From the NCBI RefSeq assembly GCF_010183535.1, contig NC_071331.1, positions 18,786,001 to 18,850,000 of the forward strand: a stretch of DNA of 64,000 nt, written 5' to 3'. The position numbers were made by a program, and so were the translations under genes. Shown here piece after piece: positions 22,501-32,151 of this stretch. The notes under the pieces are model-generated. The model saw nothing but the letters and a program-made list of their open reading frames with translations. It did no database searches and was not told the origin of the DNA. The first letter of the stretch is position 1, and each line of letters opens with the position of its first letter. This DNA comes from Caenorhabditis remanei. Lineage: Eukaryota; Nematoda; Chromadorea; Rhabditida; Rhabditidae.

Positions 22501-23755
22501 CCCGACCTCGATTTAGTATAAACCGAAGAAAAAATTTAATTTCCAAGACTTTCAATTCTATTTTTCAAAAATAATTTTTTGATGCGGGCCCTGAAATTTT
22601 CAGCGAGCCCGGCCCGGCCCGGCCCGCGGGCCGGCCCGTGATTTGACAAGTATGCAAAATAGCAGCCCGTTCTAATCCGTTCCCACTGTTTGAGGTAATG
22701 GACAGTGCTGTGGTCGAAGGAAATTCTCCACAAGGACAAGGAGGAAAACGATACGGAGAAATACGTCAATCCGTCGGCGGAGGACCTCCAAAGAGACGAC
22801 GAGGACCACTGGGAATTGATGCATTCGATATCTACCGAACACGTCGATCAATGCGTGGATCATCTGTTGCTTCATCTGAATTTGATAGGCGAGATTCCAT
22901 CGACGATTTACCCGGATCAAGAGAAATGACACCTGGAACGAGTGGAGGCAGTACTCCAGTCAATGAATTCGAGGATTTACAGTTACAAGAAATGGATTCA
23001 GATGAGCAATTACAGAAGAATTTGGATGAGGTGACGGAGATGATGAACAAGAGAAAACGAGAGGAATCTGGGGAGAAAGTGGAACAGAAAGTGCCGAAGA
23101 GATTGGAGATTTTGGAGGTTTGGTTTTGAAAAATAAACTGCATTTTTTAAAGGAAGTTTTATTAGCACGCTACGCCTTTTACAATCGCGCTCTGCCGAAA
23201 ACGAACAAAATTGTGTGCAAAATTGAGAAACGCAGAGAAGAAGAGACATTTTTTAAGGGCATTTCGGTGGAGCACAGTTGTAAGAACTGTGCTGAGCTAA
23301 TATTTGCTCGGAACAGTTCTTACAACTGCGCTCCACCGAACTCCCCTTGGAAAATGTCTCTTTTTCTCTGAGTATCTCAATTTCACACGTAATTTTCTTT
23401 GGTTTCGGTAGAGCGCGATTGTAAAACGTGTGTCGTGCTAAAACTCCGAATAAACTTCTTATTTTGCAGCCGCCCGCACCGCCAGCTGAGATAATATCCG
23501 ATCAGGAAATCATCACTCGAAAAATCAGAATTGGATCAATTGTCAGAAAACCAGCGAATCGTGAGTTTCATCTTGATATTTCTAAATAATTTTTAAAAAC
23601 TTCCAGACCGCGCATACGAAGAGATAATGACACTTGTCACTGGAATAACCAACGAAACGTGTTCAAAACTCATCAAATATGCCGTTCGAGAGTCTCAACG
23701 ATTCAAATTAAAACAATTGACACAGAAACTGGAGGATCGATTAAAAGTTATTTAA
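16534..23755 (+). CDS. dic-1: Integrator complex subunit 6 / DICE1 homologue (878 aa)
   Basis: Fifteen exons: 16534-16644, 16716-16811, 17279-17596, 17905-18121, 18243-18405, 19514-19904, 20387-20575, 20814-20936, 21003-21103, 21301-21395, 21461-21516, 21566-21679, 22695-23117, 23470-23560, 23607-23755. INTS6 belongs to the Integrator complex, which cleaves nascent snRNA and other RNA polymerase II transcripts and recruits PP2A. The N-terminal VWA domain carries the MIDAS DTSGS (D9, S11, S13) and later LLTDGSG. Other INTS6-like blocks are EAFRWDQKLY, SCHWPIPESYFP, ELEPSGVSDIIME, PFGCLRMNT and FGNPYKL. The last about 50 residues (HRAYEEIMTLV...RESQRFK) match the conserved INTS6 C-terminus. Least certain junctions: exon 5 acceptor (18243, or 18234 in the same frame) and exon 13 acceptor CTGTTTGAG. 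A basic KRRR stretch in exon 13 could be a nuclear localisation signal. Confidence 0.93.
17009..17149. mobile_element. MITE, 140-bp family (copy 7) in dic-1 intron 2
   Basis: CTAGCACGGCACAGTTCCTACAAC at the left, TTGTAAAAAGCGTGCCGTGCTA at the right: terminal AGCACGGCAC / GTGCCGTGCT inverted repeat. Confidence 0.85.
17642..17763. mobile_element. MITE, 140-bp family (copy 8, truncated) in dic-1 intron 3
   Basis: Begins TTAGAACGGCACGCTTCTTACAACC and breaks off at GGAGCGCAGTAG, lacking the right terminus. Confidence 0.8.
18742..19034. repeat. GC-rich GGCCCGG element (copy 1) in dic-1 intron 5
   Basis: ACTTGCAAAATATCGGCCCGG..: tandem CGGCC/GGCCCGG blocks at 18754-18786 and 18978-19023 enclose AT-rich sequence; ends ACTTGCAA / TTGCAAGT form an inverted repeat. 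Flanked by AGACAGAC repeats. Confidence 0.8.
20005..20322. repeat. Foldback element in dic-1 intron 6
   Basis: GGCGCGTAACTCGCT at about 20010 and AGCGAGTTACGCGCC at about 20297-20311 pair; inner arms share AAAATGTAGATCTCGACGAG / CTCGTCGAGATCTACATTTT. Confidence 0.85.
20599..20776. repeat. Foldback element in dic-1 intron 7
   Basis: GCATTGGAGCGCGTTTG (about 20630-20646) and CAAACGCGCTCCAATGC (about 20728-20744) are exact reverse complements, with diverged flanks. Confidence 0.85.
21125..21268. mobile_element. MITE, 140-bp family (copy 9) in dic-1 intron 9
   Basis: CTCGACACAGTTCTTACAACTG at the left, GGTTGTAAGACGCGTGCCGTGCTAA at the right. Confidence 0.85.
21716..22008. repeat. Inverted repeat built of GGTGGCGAAA units (dic-1 intron 12)
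   Basis: GGCTCCGGGACATTTCGCCAC at the left and GTGGCGAAATGTCCCGGAGCC at the right are exact complements. Between them each arm carries a 15-bp tandem unit of the form GTGGCGAAAYGTCYG, four units on the left and six on the right. Any open frame here is a by-product of the repeat. Confidence 0.9.
22092..22345. repeat. Copy of the GGGATGTGCGGAA element without insertion
   Basis: Left end CAGGGATGTGCGGAACTAAAAATTTCCG; the interior has CAGATGTGACGTTTTGGCACC, matching the interior of 12070-13204 in reverse complement; the right end (CGATTTCCGTTC) is decayed. Confidence 0.65.
22366..22653. repeat. GC-rich GGCCCGG element (copy 2) in dic-1 intron 12
   Basis: ATACTTGTCACGGGCCGGGCCGG at the left, CGGCCCGTGATTTGACAAGTAT at the right: inverted ends like copy 1. 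Confidence 0.8.
23158..23300. mobile_element. MITE, 140-bp family (copy 10) in dic-1 intron 13
   Basis: TTTATTAGCACGCTACGCC at the left, GTTGTAAGAACTGTGCTGAGCTAA at the right; directly adjacent to copy 11 in opposite orientation. Confidence 0.85.
23301..23442. mobile_element. MITE, 140-bp family (copy 11) in dic-1 intron 13
   Basis: TGCTCGGAACAGTTCTTACAACTG at the left, GATTGTAAAACGTGTGTCGTGCTAA at the right; inverted relative to copy 10. Confidence 0.85.
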
Positions 23756-24000
23756 TTTTTCTGGTTTTAGGTATTCACTTAATTCTACTTAACAATCCCA
23801 CCTCTTCCCGATGAATTCGATTCGTTTCCCTTTTCACTGAAAAATGTTTATTTTAATTATTATTTTTTAACTTATTCAATTTTTAACTATTTTTGTGCTG
23901 GTGAATGAAAAAAAAACTAAGAAAAGAAGGGAGAAACAAAACGGGAAACAGCGAAATCGAAATATTCTTGTTTCAGAAAAACAGTGAAAATATGATTATT

Positions 24001-24941
24001 TCAAACAATATTAGCCAACATCAGCAATTTCGACTGATCGATGATACTCTCAATCTCGTCCACCACAAATTTCAAATCCTCTTCAGTCTCTCCCAAATGT
24101 TTCTGCATATCGGCAATTAGGAATCCCATGCGAACGGGGATATCAGGCGGTACCATTGGCATTGGCATTGCCACCGTTGAACAAGTTGTACCGGGAGCGT
24201 GGGACCAAAGCGTGGGAAGTGTAGAGCCAAAAAAATATATAATCCCTTCAACTGCTCCTCCAGCACATGCAAGTCGTTGTTTCTCGATCCAGTAATCTTC
24301 GTTTCTAAATAAAAATGTATAAGTGGGTTACTTGAATTCTCGAATACCTTAAACACGTGAAGAGAGTGAATTCCTTGTCATCTCCCTGTGTTCCAGCAAA
24401 AGAGTGATAGTGAGTATTCGTCACCAATGAGGCAACTTTCTTGAGACGTTCTGGGATACGGTGCTTCTCGAAATCTATCTTGAGTTGTTGGTTGGAGGAC
24501 TCGGACACACGTTCTGAAGAAATATTTATTTAATAAATGATTTGGTGTTTTGGTTTGGAGCAGTGTGAGGTATTCGGAAGCGTTCGGTAAATTTATCGAT
24601 AAATTTACAGGCAATTCACCGAAAACTGCATTTACTAGTAGTTGTTCACCGGAAGACACGCCAAATACGGATTTTTATTTCGAAAATTGATTTTTCACAT
24701 ATTTTGTTCAATCACAATTGTGGTAGACACACTTCTTGCTCTAGAATTTTTCAGTTTCAGAAAGTTGTCCAAACTTTTACAATCCTCTGAAAACTGCAGA
24801 CGTACCCAGCACAGTGTGCAACACTGCAACATCCTCCAACGTTCTCTGTTTCATCATTTTCTTTATCCTTTTCTTCATCTCGACATCCGCTTGTAGAATC
24901 GCTGTCCCGATTTCTTTAGCTGCAGCTGTGGCGAAATTCAT
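24001..24941 (-). CDS. Unrecognised conserved-looking protein (201 aa)
   Basis: Minus-strand exons 24941-24806, 24513-24348, 24304-24001 are in phase and give 201 aa. A TTTCCAG acceptor 14 nt upstream of the ATG suggests trans-splicing. No signal peptide or membrane segment is convincing. The N-terminus (MNFATAAAKEIGTAIL) is followed by a charged helix with KKRIKKMMKQR, a central TNTHYHSFAGTQGDDKEF, a Cys-containing third exon with PMPMVPPDIP, and a C-terminal acidic helix (MQKHLGETEEDLKFVVDEI). I do not recognise the family. It is convergent with dic-1, with 245 bp between the stops. CTGTTTCA at 24846 falls inside exon 1 and is probably coincidental. Confidence 0.75.
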
Positions 24942-24999
24942 ATTGGTGGTTTAGCTGGAAAAATTAAAATTCAATCAAATTCAATGTATTCTGCGAAAT

Positions 25000-26400
25000 T
25001 TCGAGGCTTCAAAACTGGGAATTTTCAATTGAGAGCACAGCGAAAAAGTCAAAATGAGAAAAAAATGGCGAAGAAATAAGAAAAATGCGAGAAATCGCAA
25101 AAAAAATCAGAAAAATCGTGTATTTCTTTTCCCTCTCTCGCCTGCGCACACTCTCTCGCCGCAACTATACTGTAAAATGAATAAGAGTTTTCTGAGCCGT
25201 GTTTGACAATCTTTCAAAAGTTTATGGACTAGAAAAAGTTGAAAACTGGTTGAAGAAAGACATTTTCAATAGCTTCTCACAGACATTTTCCCAAATTTTC
25301 AGAAAGAAACAAGATATTTGCCGTAGATTCGTTGGAGGTCATACTTCCATCTATAATTTCATCAAAGTATAAATGTTTTATTCGAAAAGACGAAGGAATA
25401 TTAGAAAACAAGGTGGACTAGCACCTTAAACATTTAAAATATAATTTGTGAATCGTGCAATTGTCTGAGCGAGAAGACACTGGCGAGGTATCCATAGGAA
25501 TACGGAAATAAAAGTTTGAAGGAATGGTACAGGCTCAGAAATTGAGCAAGAGTCTTGAAACTATGTGTATGAACATATCTATCATTGTACTTCAATTTTG
25601 TAATTGGTTGTTTTTTGATACAGGTCTTCCCTGGACTACTGTACTAAACTGAGCATGACTGAGTTTCTATGAGCTACAGTAAGCCAGGGAGGGGTCCTAG
25701 AAAAAAGTGAACTATTAAGAAAATGATATGCTAAGTTTGAACATTTTACTCACAATTTTTAAATGATTATCGGTTCTGTTTATGGCTCACAAGATATATA
25801 TATATATATATATATATCTGATATGTTTTCTATTTATAATTCTGATGGATGTGATTCTTTTTCATTTCTCACCTTTTTCAAAAGCAAAATAATTAATTAG
25901 AAGGCTCATATTAGGTTTGGGATCCGAAAATAAATTTCAGATTGAGAAACTTGCTGGAACGTAAACTCAATTATATGAGTTTAATCTCAAAACGATCTGA
26001 AGATAACGATTACCGATTGAGACATCACCATCAGATTACACTAAAAATTCTAGTTTCCCTTTTTTTTAATTCAACCTAGCCTTATTGACTCTCCTGGTTT
26101 CACCTAGATCAATCAATAACAATAATTCTCATTTTTGCCTTTTTTCATCTTCACATATTGATCCTTCCCATCGAGACCCGACGTCAAAACGCTGCGTTTC
26201 TGAATCCACAATCAATGAGAAGACTGTGTTCTTTACCTTCACTCACTTCTACAATGCCCTTTCTTCGTTTTTTCGTTGATATACGTCATTTCCCCTCATA
26301 GATTTTTAATGAAACTGTTCTCAATTCTCTCCCAAACCCTGAAAACCCTTTCATCCTTATATTCATTCAAAATTCTACTATTTCAGATATCAACTATTTC
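25000..26400. other. Intergenic region, no gene seen
   Basis: Contains a short TA microsatellite and pyrimidine-rich sequence near 26230-26400 that may be upstream sequence of the following gene. Open frames are short and lack family features. Confidence 0.45.
25794..25818. repeat. (TA)n microsatellite
   Basis: Uninterrupted TA dinucleotide run of 25 bp. Confidence 0.95.
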
Positions 26401-26402
26401 CG

Positions 26403-27496
26403 ATGGAGAACAAATTCAACGTCGCTCAAACGCAAAACGGCAAAAGTGCTGTGAAGCAAGTGAAACAGGAGTTCGGAAATGAGAAGTAAGTACTGTACCA
26501 TGTTGATGGATCCACTAGCAAAAAATTCTGAAACTTGAAAAATTGTCACTTTTCGGATTTCATGTTTGAAAATATTGTTTTTTTGAAAACCCGCTTTTTT
26601 TAGCATACACTGATCATAAAATTGTCATTTCTAGAGCGCGGTTGTAAGAAGCATGCTATTCGGAATTTTCGCTCTTCGAAATCCTGGTTTTTGATAAGTT
26701 GTTCTTTACAAAAAACGTTTTATAGTCGAAAATCAGAAAAATAAATTTCAGTTCGATGAGCCCAAGAAAAATAAGACCTTCTTATTCTCAACTCTTGGAA
26801 AACTTGAGAAAAACTAAATTGGCTCTACGAAAATCGGAGAACCAACGGAAATCCGAGAAGGAGAAAATGGAAAAGCAACTTCTGGAGGCCTACGCTTCCA
26901 ACTCCTTCCTCAAAAGTCTCCATGCCAAGAAGCTGAAGGAGGTGGAGGATAAATTGGAAAAAACGGAAAAGGAGCTGGAAAAGGCAAAAGAAGTGGTGTC
27001 GAATATGAGGAACACCTTGTTCCAACAACAAAAATCAACCCGTGAAGTGATTGTGAAGCAAAATTTGATCAGTGGGAAGTTATTAATGGACTTGAAAAGA
27101 CAGAAGGAAGAAGTGGAGGAAGCAGAACAATTTCAGCTGAGGGATAAAAAGACGCTGAACGCTCTATGGAGAGATTTGAAAGAGATGAAGACTGAAGACA
27201 ACAAGAAACAACATGAAATTGAAAAACTAGAGAAGGAGCTGATAGCTCAGAAGAAGAATATGGAGGTGTCTCAGCAGGAACTGGTGGATCGACACCGCGA
27301 GGAAATCAGGGAAGCACAACGTGGGGCAAATATTCTCCAGAGTCTTCTACAACAGAAAGAAGAAGTTCTTGAATTTAATTCAATTAAAATTAATAAGTTG
27401 GAGCAGGAATTAAAGACGAGAAACGAGGAGTTTGTTGAAAAAGTCAGGAGAATTAATGCAATTAATGCAATTTTAAACAATGGAACCGTTTTATAG
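26403..27496 (+). CDS. Coiled-coil protein (275 aa)
   Basis: Exons 26403-26485 and 26752-27496, in phase, 275 aa. An acceptor CTATTTCAG at about 26386 precedes the ATG by 17 nt and could be a trans-splice site. After a short polar N-terminus (MENKFNVAQTQNGK), almost all of residues 45-265 are Lys/Glu/Gln/Leu-rich with heptad-like spacing, predicting a long parallel coiled coil. No motor, kinase or membrane segment is visible, so no function is assigned. AATAAA at 27523-27528. It sits 1.2 kb upstream of a major sperm protein gene; a similar single-coil gene lies on the other side of that gene, so a shared germline role is conceivable but unproven. Confidence 0.8.
26630..26662. mobile_element. 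MITE remnant, 140-bp family
   Basis: Only the right terminus, AGAGCGCGGTTGTAAGAAGC..GCTA, is left, in the intron of the coiled-coil gene. Confidence 0.6.
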
Positions 27497-27615
27497 TTTT
27501 TGTTTTAATTGGTTAATCTGTTAATAAAGTATTTCTCCGGGTTTTCAATTACAATTTGTTAAAGAGAGAGAGAGAGATATTGTTGTGAAGATGGCAGTTG
27601 GGAAGGCTTCTTGAA

Positions 27616-27740
27616 TAATCCGACACAGTAATTACGACTGCGCTCCACTGTAATGCCTTGGAAAAATATACCTTTTTCTCCGAGTCTCTCGATTTCGCAA
27701 ACTATTTTCTTTGAGTTCGGTAGAGCCGTGATAATAACTC
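27616..27740. mobile_element. MITE, 140-bp family (copy 12, diverged)
   Basis: ATCCGACACAGTAATTACGACTGCGC at the left; the right end TTCGGTAGAGCCGTGATAATAAC is partly deleted. Confidence 0.7.
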
Positions 27741-28585
27741 ATCCAGATTCTGAAGCATTTCGGGCAAAATTATTTTTTTACGGTTTCAATGGTTCTTGAA
27801 CTGTTTTATAGAATTGAAAGTAGTGATAATAGACCAATCATCATTTGTTTTTGTCGGCCTAATAACTCGATATCCAGTATTTTTTGTTTAACAAAAAAAG
27901 TAAATCAGCTCAATTACTCAATGAGATAACAACACGAGCAACGAATACTCTGAAATTAATTTCAATTTCTGAAACAGTCGATATTTTATTTATTGTATTA
28001 TTCGGACAGTGCACCAACTAAATAAGATTTTAGACGCAGCATAAGTGTTCCGATCAGAAACTGAAAATCTGGAAATAACCATATTTGAAGTTCAGGAAGA
28101 GATAACTATGATGTTTCGGAATCCGGAGAGTTTAGCTGTTAGTCTATGATTTAACAACTTGAACAAGGCCCCAATAATTGCACAAATAACAAAACTAGTT
28201 GATTTTCAGAAATGTTCTGGTATAAGGAGGTAAGATAGACTGCAGAAAAACATGCATTTGACGTTCCAATATATCTATTTGTGAATTCTTAATGAGTCAT
28301 TTACTGTTTGAAACAATTCTATACTTTCTAACTGTTCTAAGAAAAACATGAGGATTACTGTAATTGTTATTTATATCACAACGTTTGCATTTTTCAGTTG
28401 AAAATTAGCAACTTTGAGCATATTTCGCGTTGTCACTCGAAACTCGAAATTCAACGTGACCGCCTACCTTCACTACAAAACTACACTAAAACTACTGATA
28501 TAAAAACTCGAAAATAGTTTTTACGTAACCCCTCCCACCTTATCTTTCAATCTGCCCTCCAAAAAACTGGAGCAGATCAAATCTG

Positions 28586-28608
28586 CTGATAAGCGTACCG
28601 TATAAAAG
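28586..28608 (+). promoter_or_regulatory. GATA site and TATA box of the msp gene
   Basis: CTGATAAG at 28586-28593, then TATAAAAG at 28601-28608, 66 bp before the ATG. Sperm-gene promoters of Caenorhabditis commonly carry GATA-type sites; the specific factor is not inferred here. Confidence 0.65.
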
Positions 28609-28673
28609 AAGGTGTTTCCCGTCAGTCTCTCCATAGAGTTCTCAAAAACTCCTTCAACCAAACCCAACCTAAC

Positions 28674-29104
28674 ATGGCTCAATCCGTCCCACCAGGAGAC
28701 ATCCAGACCCAGCCCAACGCCAAGATCGTCTTCAACGCTCCGTATGACGACAAGCACACCTACCATATCAAGGTGATCAACTCGTCCGCCCGTCGTATCG
28801 GATACGGAATCAAGACCACGAACATGAAGCGTCTCGGAGTCGACCCACCATGCGGAGTCCTCGACCCAAAGGAGGCTGTCCTTCTTGCCGTTTCCTGCGA
28901 TGCTTTTGCTTTCGGACAAGAGGTACATAGTTTGAAATATTTATCCAATCTGATTTTTAATACTTTCAGGACACCAACAACGATCGTATCACTGTTGAAT
29001 GGACCAACACCCCGGATGGTGCCGCCAAGCAGTTCCGTCGTGAATGGTTCCAAGGAGATGGAATGGTCCGTCGTAAGAACCTCCCAATCGAGTACAACCC
29101 ATGA
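28674..29104 (+). CDS. msp: Major sperm protein (127 aa)
   Basis: Exons 28674-28922 and 28970-29104 around a 47-nt intron give exactly the 127 residues typical of nematode MSP. MSP is the cytoskeletal protein that polymerises to drive crawling of amoeboid sperm, and when released signals oocyte maturation. The start [10 protein letters not shown], the immunoglobulin-like core ([48 protein letters not shown]) and end [13 protein letters not shown] are hallmark sequence. Codon use is strongly biased (TCC, CTC, GGA, AAG), unlike flanking genes, as in highly expressed genes. AATAAA at 29125-29130. Which numbered msp gene this is cannot be told, as the family is near-identical. Confidence 0.97.
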
Positions 29105-29130
29105 TTTTTGTCTTTTTAACTTGAAATAAA

Positions 29131-30011
29131 TGTGGAACCTCTCCCAATGTGTTTTAGTTTTTATTCATAGGAGGCCTATAATTCACGGGTCATCGAAAAA
29201 GGTACATCATGATGGGTATATATATTGATCATGAGGTACATCAATGGAGTTATCATAGGGTACATCGAGCCAGAATTTCCATAAAATTTCAGAAGTCTCA
29301 GAGTTTTCATATTTTTTGAGAAAAGCTTCGCAGACGGAGTTCAAGGAATATGTTACTGATATTTTTTCAGAGGGATGATATAACAGGAAAGTTGTTTTTG
29401 TATGGACACACTCCAGTGAGTTATCGATCGTCAAAAGTATTCTCATTGAGAGACAATCAGTGGCATTGTGACAGATGCTCAAGGTTACTCAATTTCAAAC
29501 TGCAAGTGTTGCAGTCTTTACGTAAAAAAGGACCGTATAAGGCATAAGGCTTACAAGGGAAGTTCTCGAAGTGTCTTTTTTCAAACAATGCAAGAGTTCG
29601 GCCCCTAATACTTTCAAGTTCGTAGATTCCGAATCTGAAATAAAACTCTGCTAAATCGTTCTTTGAGTCGAGTTATGACCCGTCAAACTTTTCCTATGGA
29701 AACATACGACTTATTGTTATTGCAGGACCATTTTGTACGGCAAAGTGAAGTTTAGGAAACTCAGAGGATTACTTTGAAAATGAGAAAAGTATTTGTAGTT
29801 CAACATCCGGATTTTCTCTTTATTTCATTAGAGGCGTTCAACTAACTTCCAATAAATTATATACTGTATCTGTAGCTATACTGTAGTTATGTTCTTCCGA
29901 AATGGCAGTGTTAACACTTGTCTGTTGCATTATTTATGTCTCTCATGAGAACATGAAAAGAAAACTTCTATAGATAACAATTCATTCGTAGTAATAAAAC
30001 AATAAAAACAT
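29131..30011. other. Intergenic region, no gene supported
   Basis: A 57-codon frame ending at 29547 contains HCDRCSR, but no start, partner exon or family match could be found. Otherwise AT-rich sequence. Confidence 0.4.
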
Positions 30012-30827
30012 TCACAATTCATCATCACTTCCTCTATTTTCAAATAAGATATCCATTATCTTAATCTTCTTTTTGACCTCTTCTTCCTCCTCGTCATCTC
30101 CAAACTCCAATGCATCGTCCATCTCCTTGAAGAGTTTTCTTTTAACTTGTCTGTTTTTAAAGCGATAAGAACTGTCTTCCAGTTCCTTCATCTTCTTATT
30201 CACCTCTTTCAGTGCCTCATCCGATTTCTCCAATTTCTCTACCAAATCTTCGATCTCTTCCTCCAATTCTTGCTCGAGACTGGCCGATCTAGCTCTCTCT
30301 TTCGCCAATTGTTCATGCAACATGAGAATTGCTCTCTCCGCATCTTTCCTCGTTTCTTCCGACTCTTCCAGATCTTTTTTCATCCGAATTTGTTCCGCCA
30401 ATGACTTCCAAAACGCACTCTTCAATTCCTCCATCTCCTTCTTCAGATTCTCGATTTGTTCATCTTTCTCCAAATTCGTACCGCTACAGCAGCTCCTGTC
30501 CGCCATCAGTTCATAGCATTTCAACGATTCTTTCAACTTCCATTCCGAATCCTTCAGCATCTGGTTTTCCTTTCGAAAAGCTTCGTTTTCTTCTTTCAGT
30601 CTTTGGAATTCCAGAGTCTCAATCTGTGCGGAATCGGAGTAGTAATCGTAGATCGATCTGAATAAAGAGAAAGGTTTTGATAAAATAAGTATTGCGGCGA
30701 TCAGGGTTACGGTAAGAGTTTGCAATCTTTTCTATCCAAAATTCTCTTACATTTCTTGATTGTCCTCGTATCTTCGTTTCTGTCCTTGGTTTTCCATTTC
30801 ACAGTTGATGAGGCTGGATGAATCCAT
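30012..30827 (-). CDS. Coiled-coil protein (240 aa)
   Basis: Minus-strand exons 30827-30751 and 30657-30012 are in phase and give 240 aa. The N-terminus (MDSSSLINCEMENQGQKRR) leads into a short linker (IYDYYSDSAQ) and then continuous heptad-rich sequence from about residue 40 to 200 (QRLKEENEAFRKENQMLK and similar). A basic patch (KNRQVKRKLFKEM) and an acidic end (FGDDEEEEEVKKK) follow. An alternative reading with an in-frame ATG at 30725 would add a hydrophobic stretch, but that lies in the intron of this model. The architecture resembles the coiled-coil gene at 26403, on the opposite strand, with the msp gene between. No function assigned. Confidence 0.75.
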
Positions 30828-31090
30828 TGTTTTCTCTATAAATAAAATAAGAATAGTCAAAGAAAGGGTCCAAAGACGAAAGGGTTCAAGTCACTCAATA
30901 AATAGGAAAGGGGATCAGGACAAGGAATGACTATGTGAATAGTGTTGTGAGATGTCTGCGCGTTCACACTACTCCCTGTACGCGCGGTTCTTCGATGATT
31001 TGGTCCCACCACTCTACGTAAAATTCGAATGTTCACCGTTACGACAAGTTGTAACGCCGTTATCGATAGAGCGCGTCTGTGGAGGTTGGC

Positions 31091-31476
31091 AGAGCTGTGC
31101 GGAAGTAAAATTTTTGAAAAGGGAAGAAGGAAGAAGGAAGAAGGAGGTGAAAAAAGGCCCGGAAGAAGGAAGAAGGAAGGAAGAAGGAAGTTGGGTTCCG
31201 AACCGGGAAATCGGAAGTTAATTTTGAAAATGACAAATTTGAGGAAACTTTTTTCTAGTCATCTCTGAAAACGAATTTTGATGTTGTTTCATACAAAATT
31301 CCGTTAAAAGCCACCAAAATTCCCAGAAAATTACAAAATTTTAGTGAACTTTTTAACGGAAGAAGGAACAAGGAAGAAGAAAGTAAATTTTTTAAACAGG
31401 AAGAGGGAAGAAGGAAGAAGGAAGTGAAAAAAGGCCCGGAAGAAGGAAGAAGGAAGGAATTCCGCACAGCTCTGCG
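31091..31476. mobile_element. Purine-tract element with AGAGCTGTGCGGAA ends (copy 1)
   Basis: Terminal inverted repeat AGAGCTGTGCGGAA / TTCCGCACAGCTCT. The interior is long GGAAGAAGGAAGAAGG tracts plus a unique stretch at 31200-31350. A second copy, reversed, lies at 53550-53706. Confidence 0.8.
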
Positions 31477-31530
31477 GTGGGCTTATCGTGGCGATCTTGT
31501 CTTGTTAATTACTGAAATAAACGCAAATGT

Positions 31531-31672
31531 ATTAGCACGGCACGCTTCTTACAACCGCGCTCTACCGAAACCGAAGAAAATAGTGTGCGAAATTGAGAGA
31601 ATCAGAGAAAAAGAGACATTTTTCAAGGAAATTTCGGTGGAGCGCAGTTGCAAGAATTGTGCTGAGTTAGTA
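31531..31672. mobile_element. MITE, 140-bp family (copy 13)
   Basis: TATTAGCACGGCACGCTTCTTACAACC at the left, AGTTGCAAGAATTGTGCTGAGTTAG at the right. Confidence 0.85.
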
Positions 31673-32151
31673 GTACTGGAAAATACAGAATGGAAAACTT
31701 AAAACAGAAAAAAGAGTCTCGAAAATCAAGAAAAAGAATGAAAGACTGGAGAAAAAAAATTACTGTTTCAAAAGTCAGTTTCTGAAATTGACTCATCTTT
31801 CAGTTAGTAATCTGTTGGCATTTTGTTCGGAAGCACTTTTTGTTCAATTCTGTATCTCTTATGATGCGGTGCGGTCGCGTCGCGTGCTACCGTATTCCTA
31901 CTGGTCGCGTTTCTCACTAGCTCGCTCGTCAGGACATGAGCAACCCTAGAATTATGAATTTATTTTTTCTGAATTTATTCGACACGTTAAACATAGAAAA
32001 GCTGAAGAATGTAGATCAAGTAAAAATGAGCAAGATATCATCAATAGGAAAACTGGGAGACAAAGCTGAGAATAGTCGAGATTTAGATTACGGTAGATCA
32101 TTGGATTACTGAAGAAAAAAGAAATTACATAAAACGAAGTGCAATTATTTC

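Noticed and set aside
24846..24853. CTGTTTCA in the first exon of the 201-aa gene
   Set aside because: It encodes part of KQR on the other strand and is isolated; counted in the total but not treated as a 21U locus.
25794..25818. CRISPR-like or origin-like short repeats
   Set aside because: It is a plain TA microsatellite; no CRISPR arrays are expected or seen in this eukaryotic sequence.
26085..26482. Frames upstream of the coiled-coil gene
   Set aside because: Pyrimidine-rich upstream/5' leader sequence; the frame of the real first exon at 26403 explains the only coding signal.
29350..29547. Frame with HCDRCSR, considered as a zinc-finger exon
   Set aside because: Only one Cys pair, no flanking exons, no match to a known finger spacing.
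30952..31268. Glu/Lys/Arg-rich frames
   Set aside because: Produced by GGAAGAA purine tracts of a repeat element.
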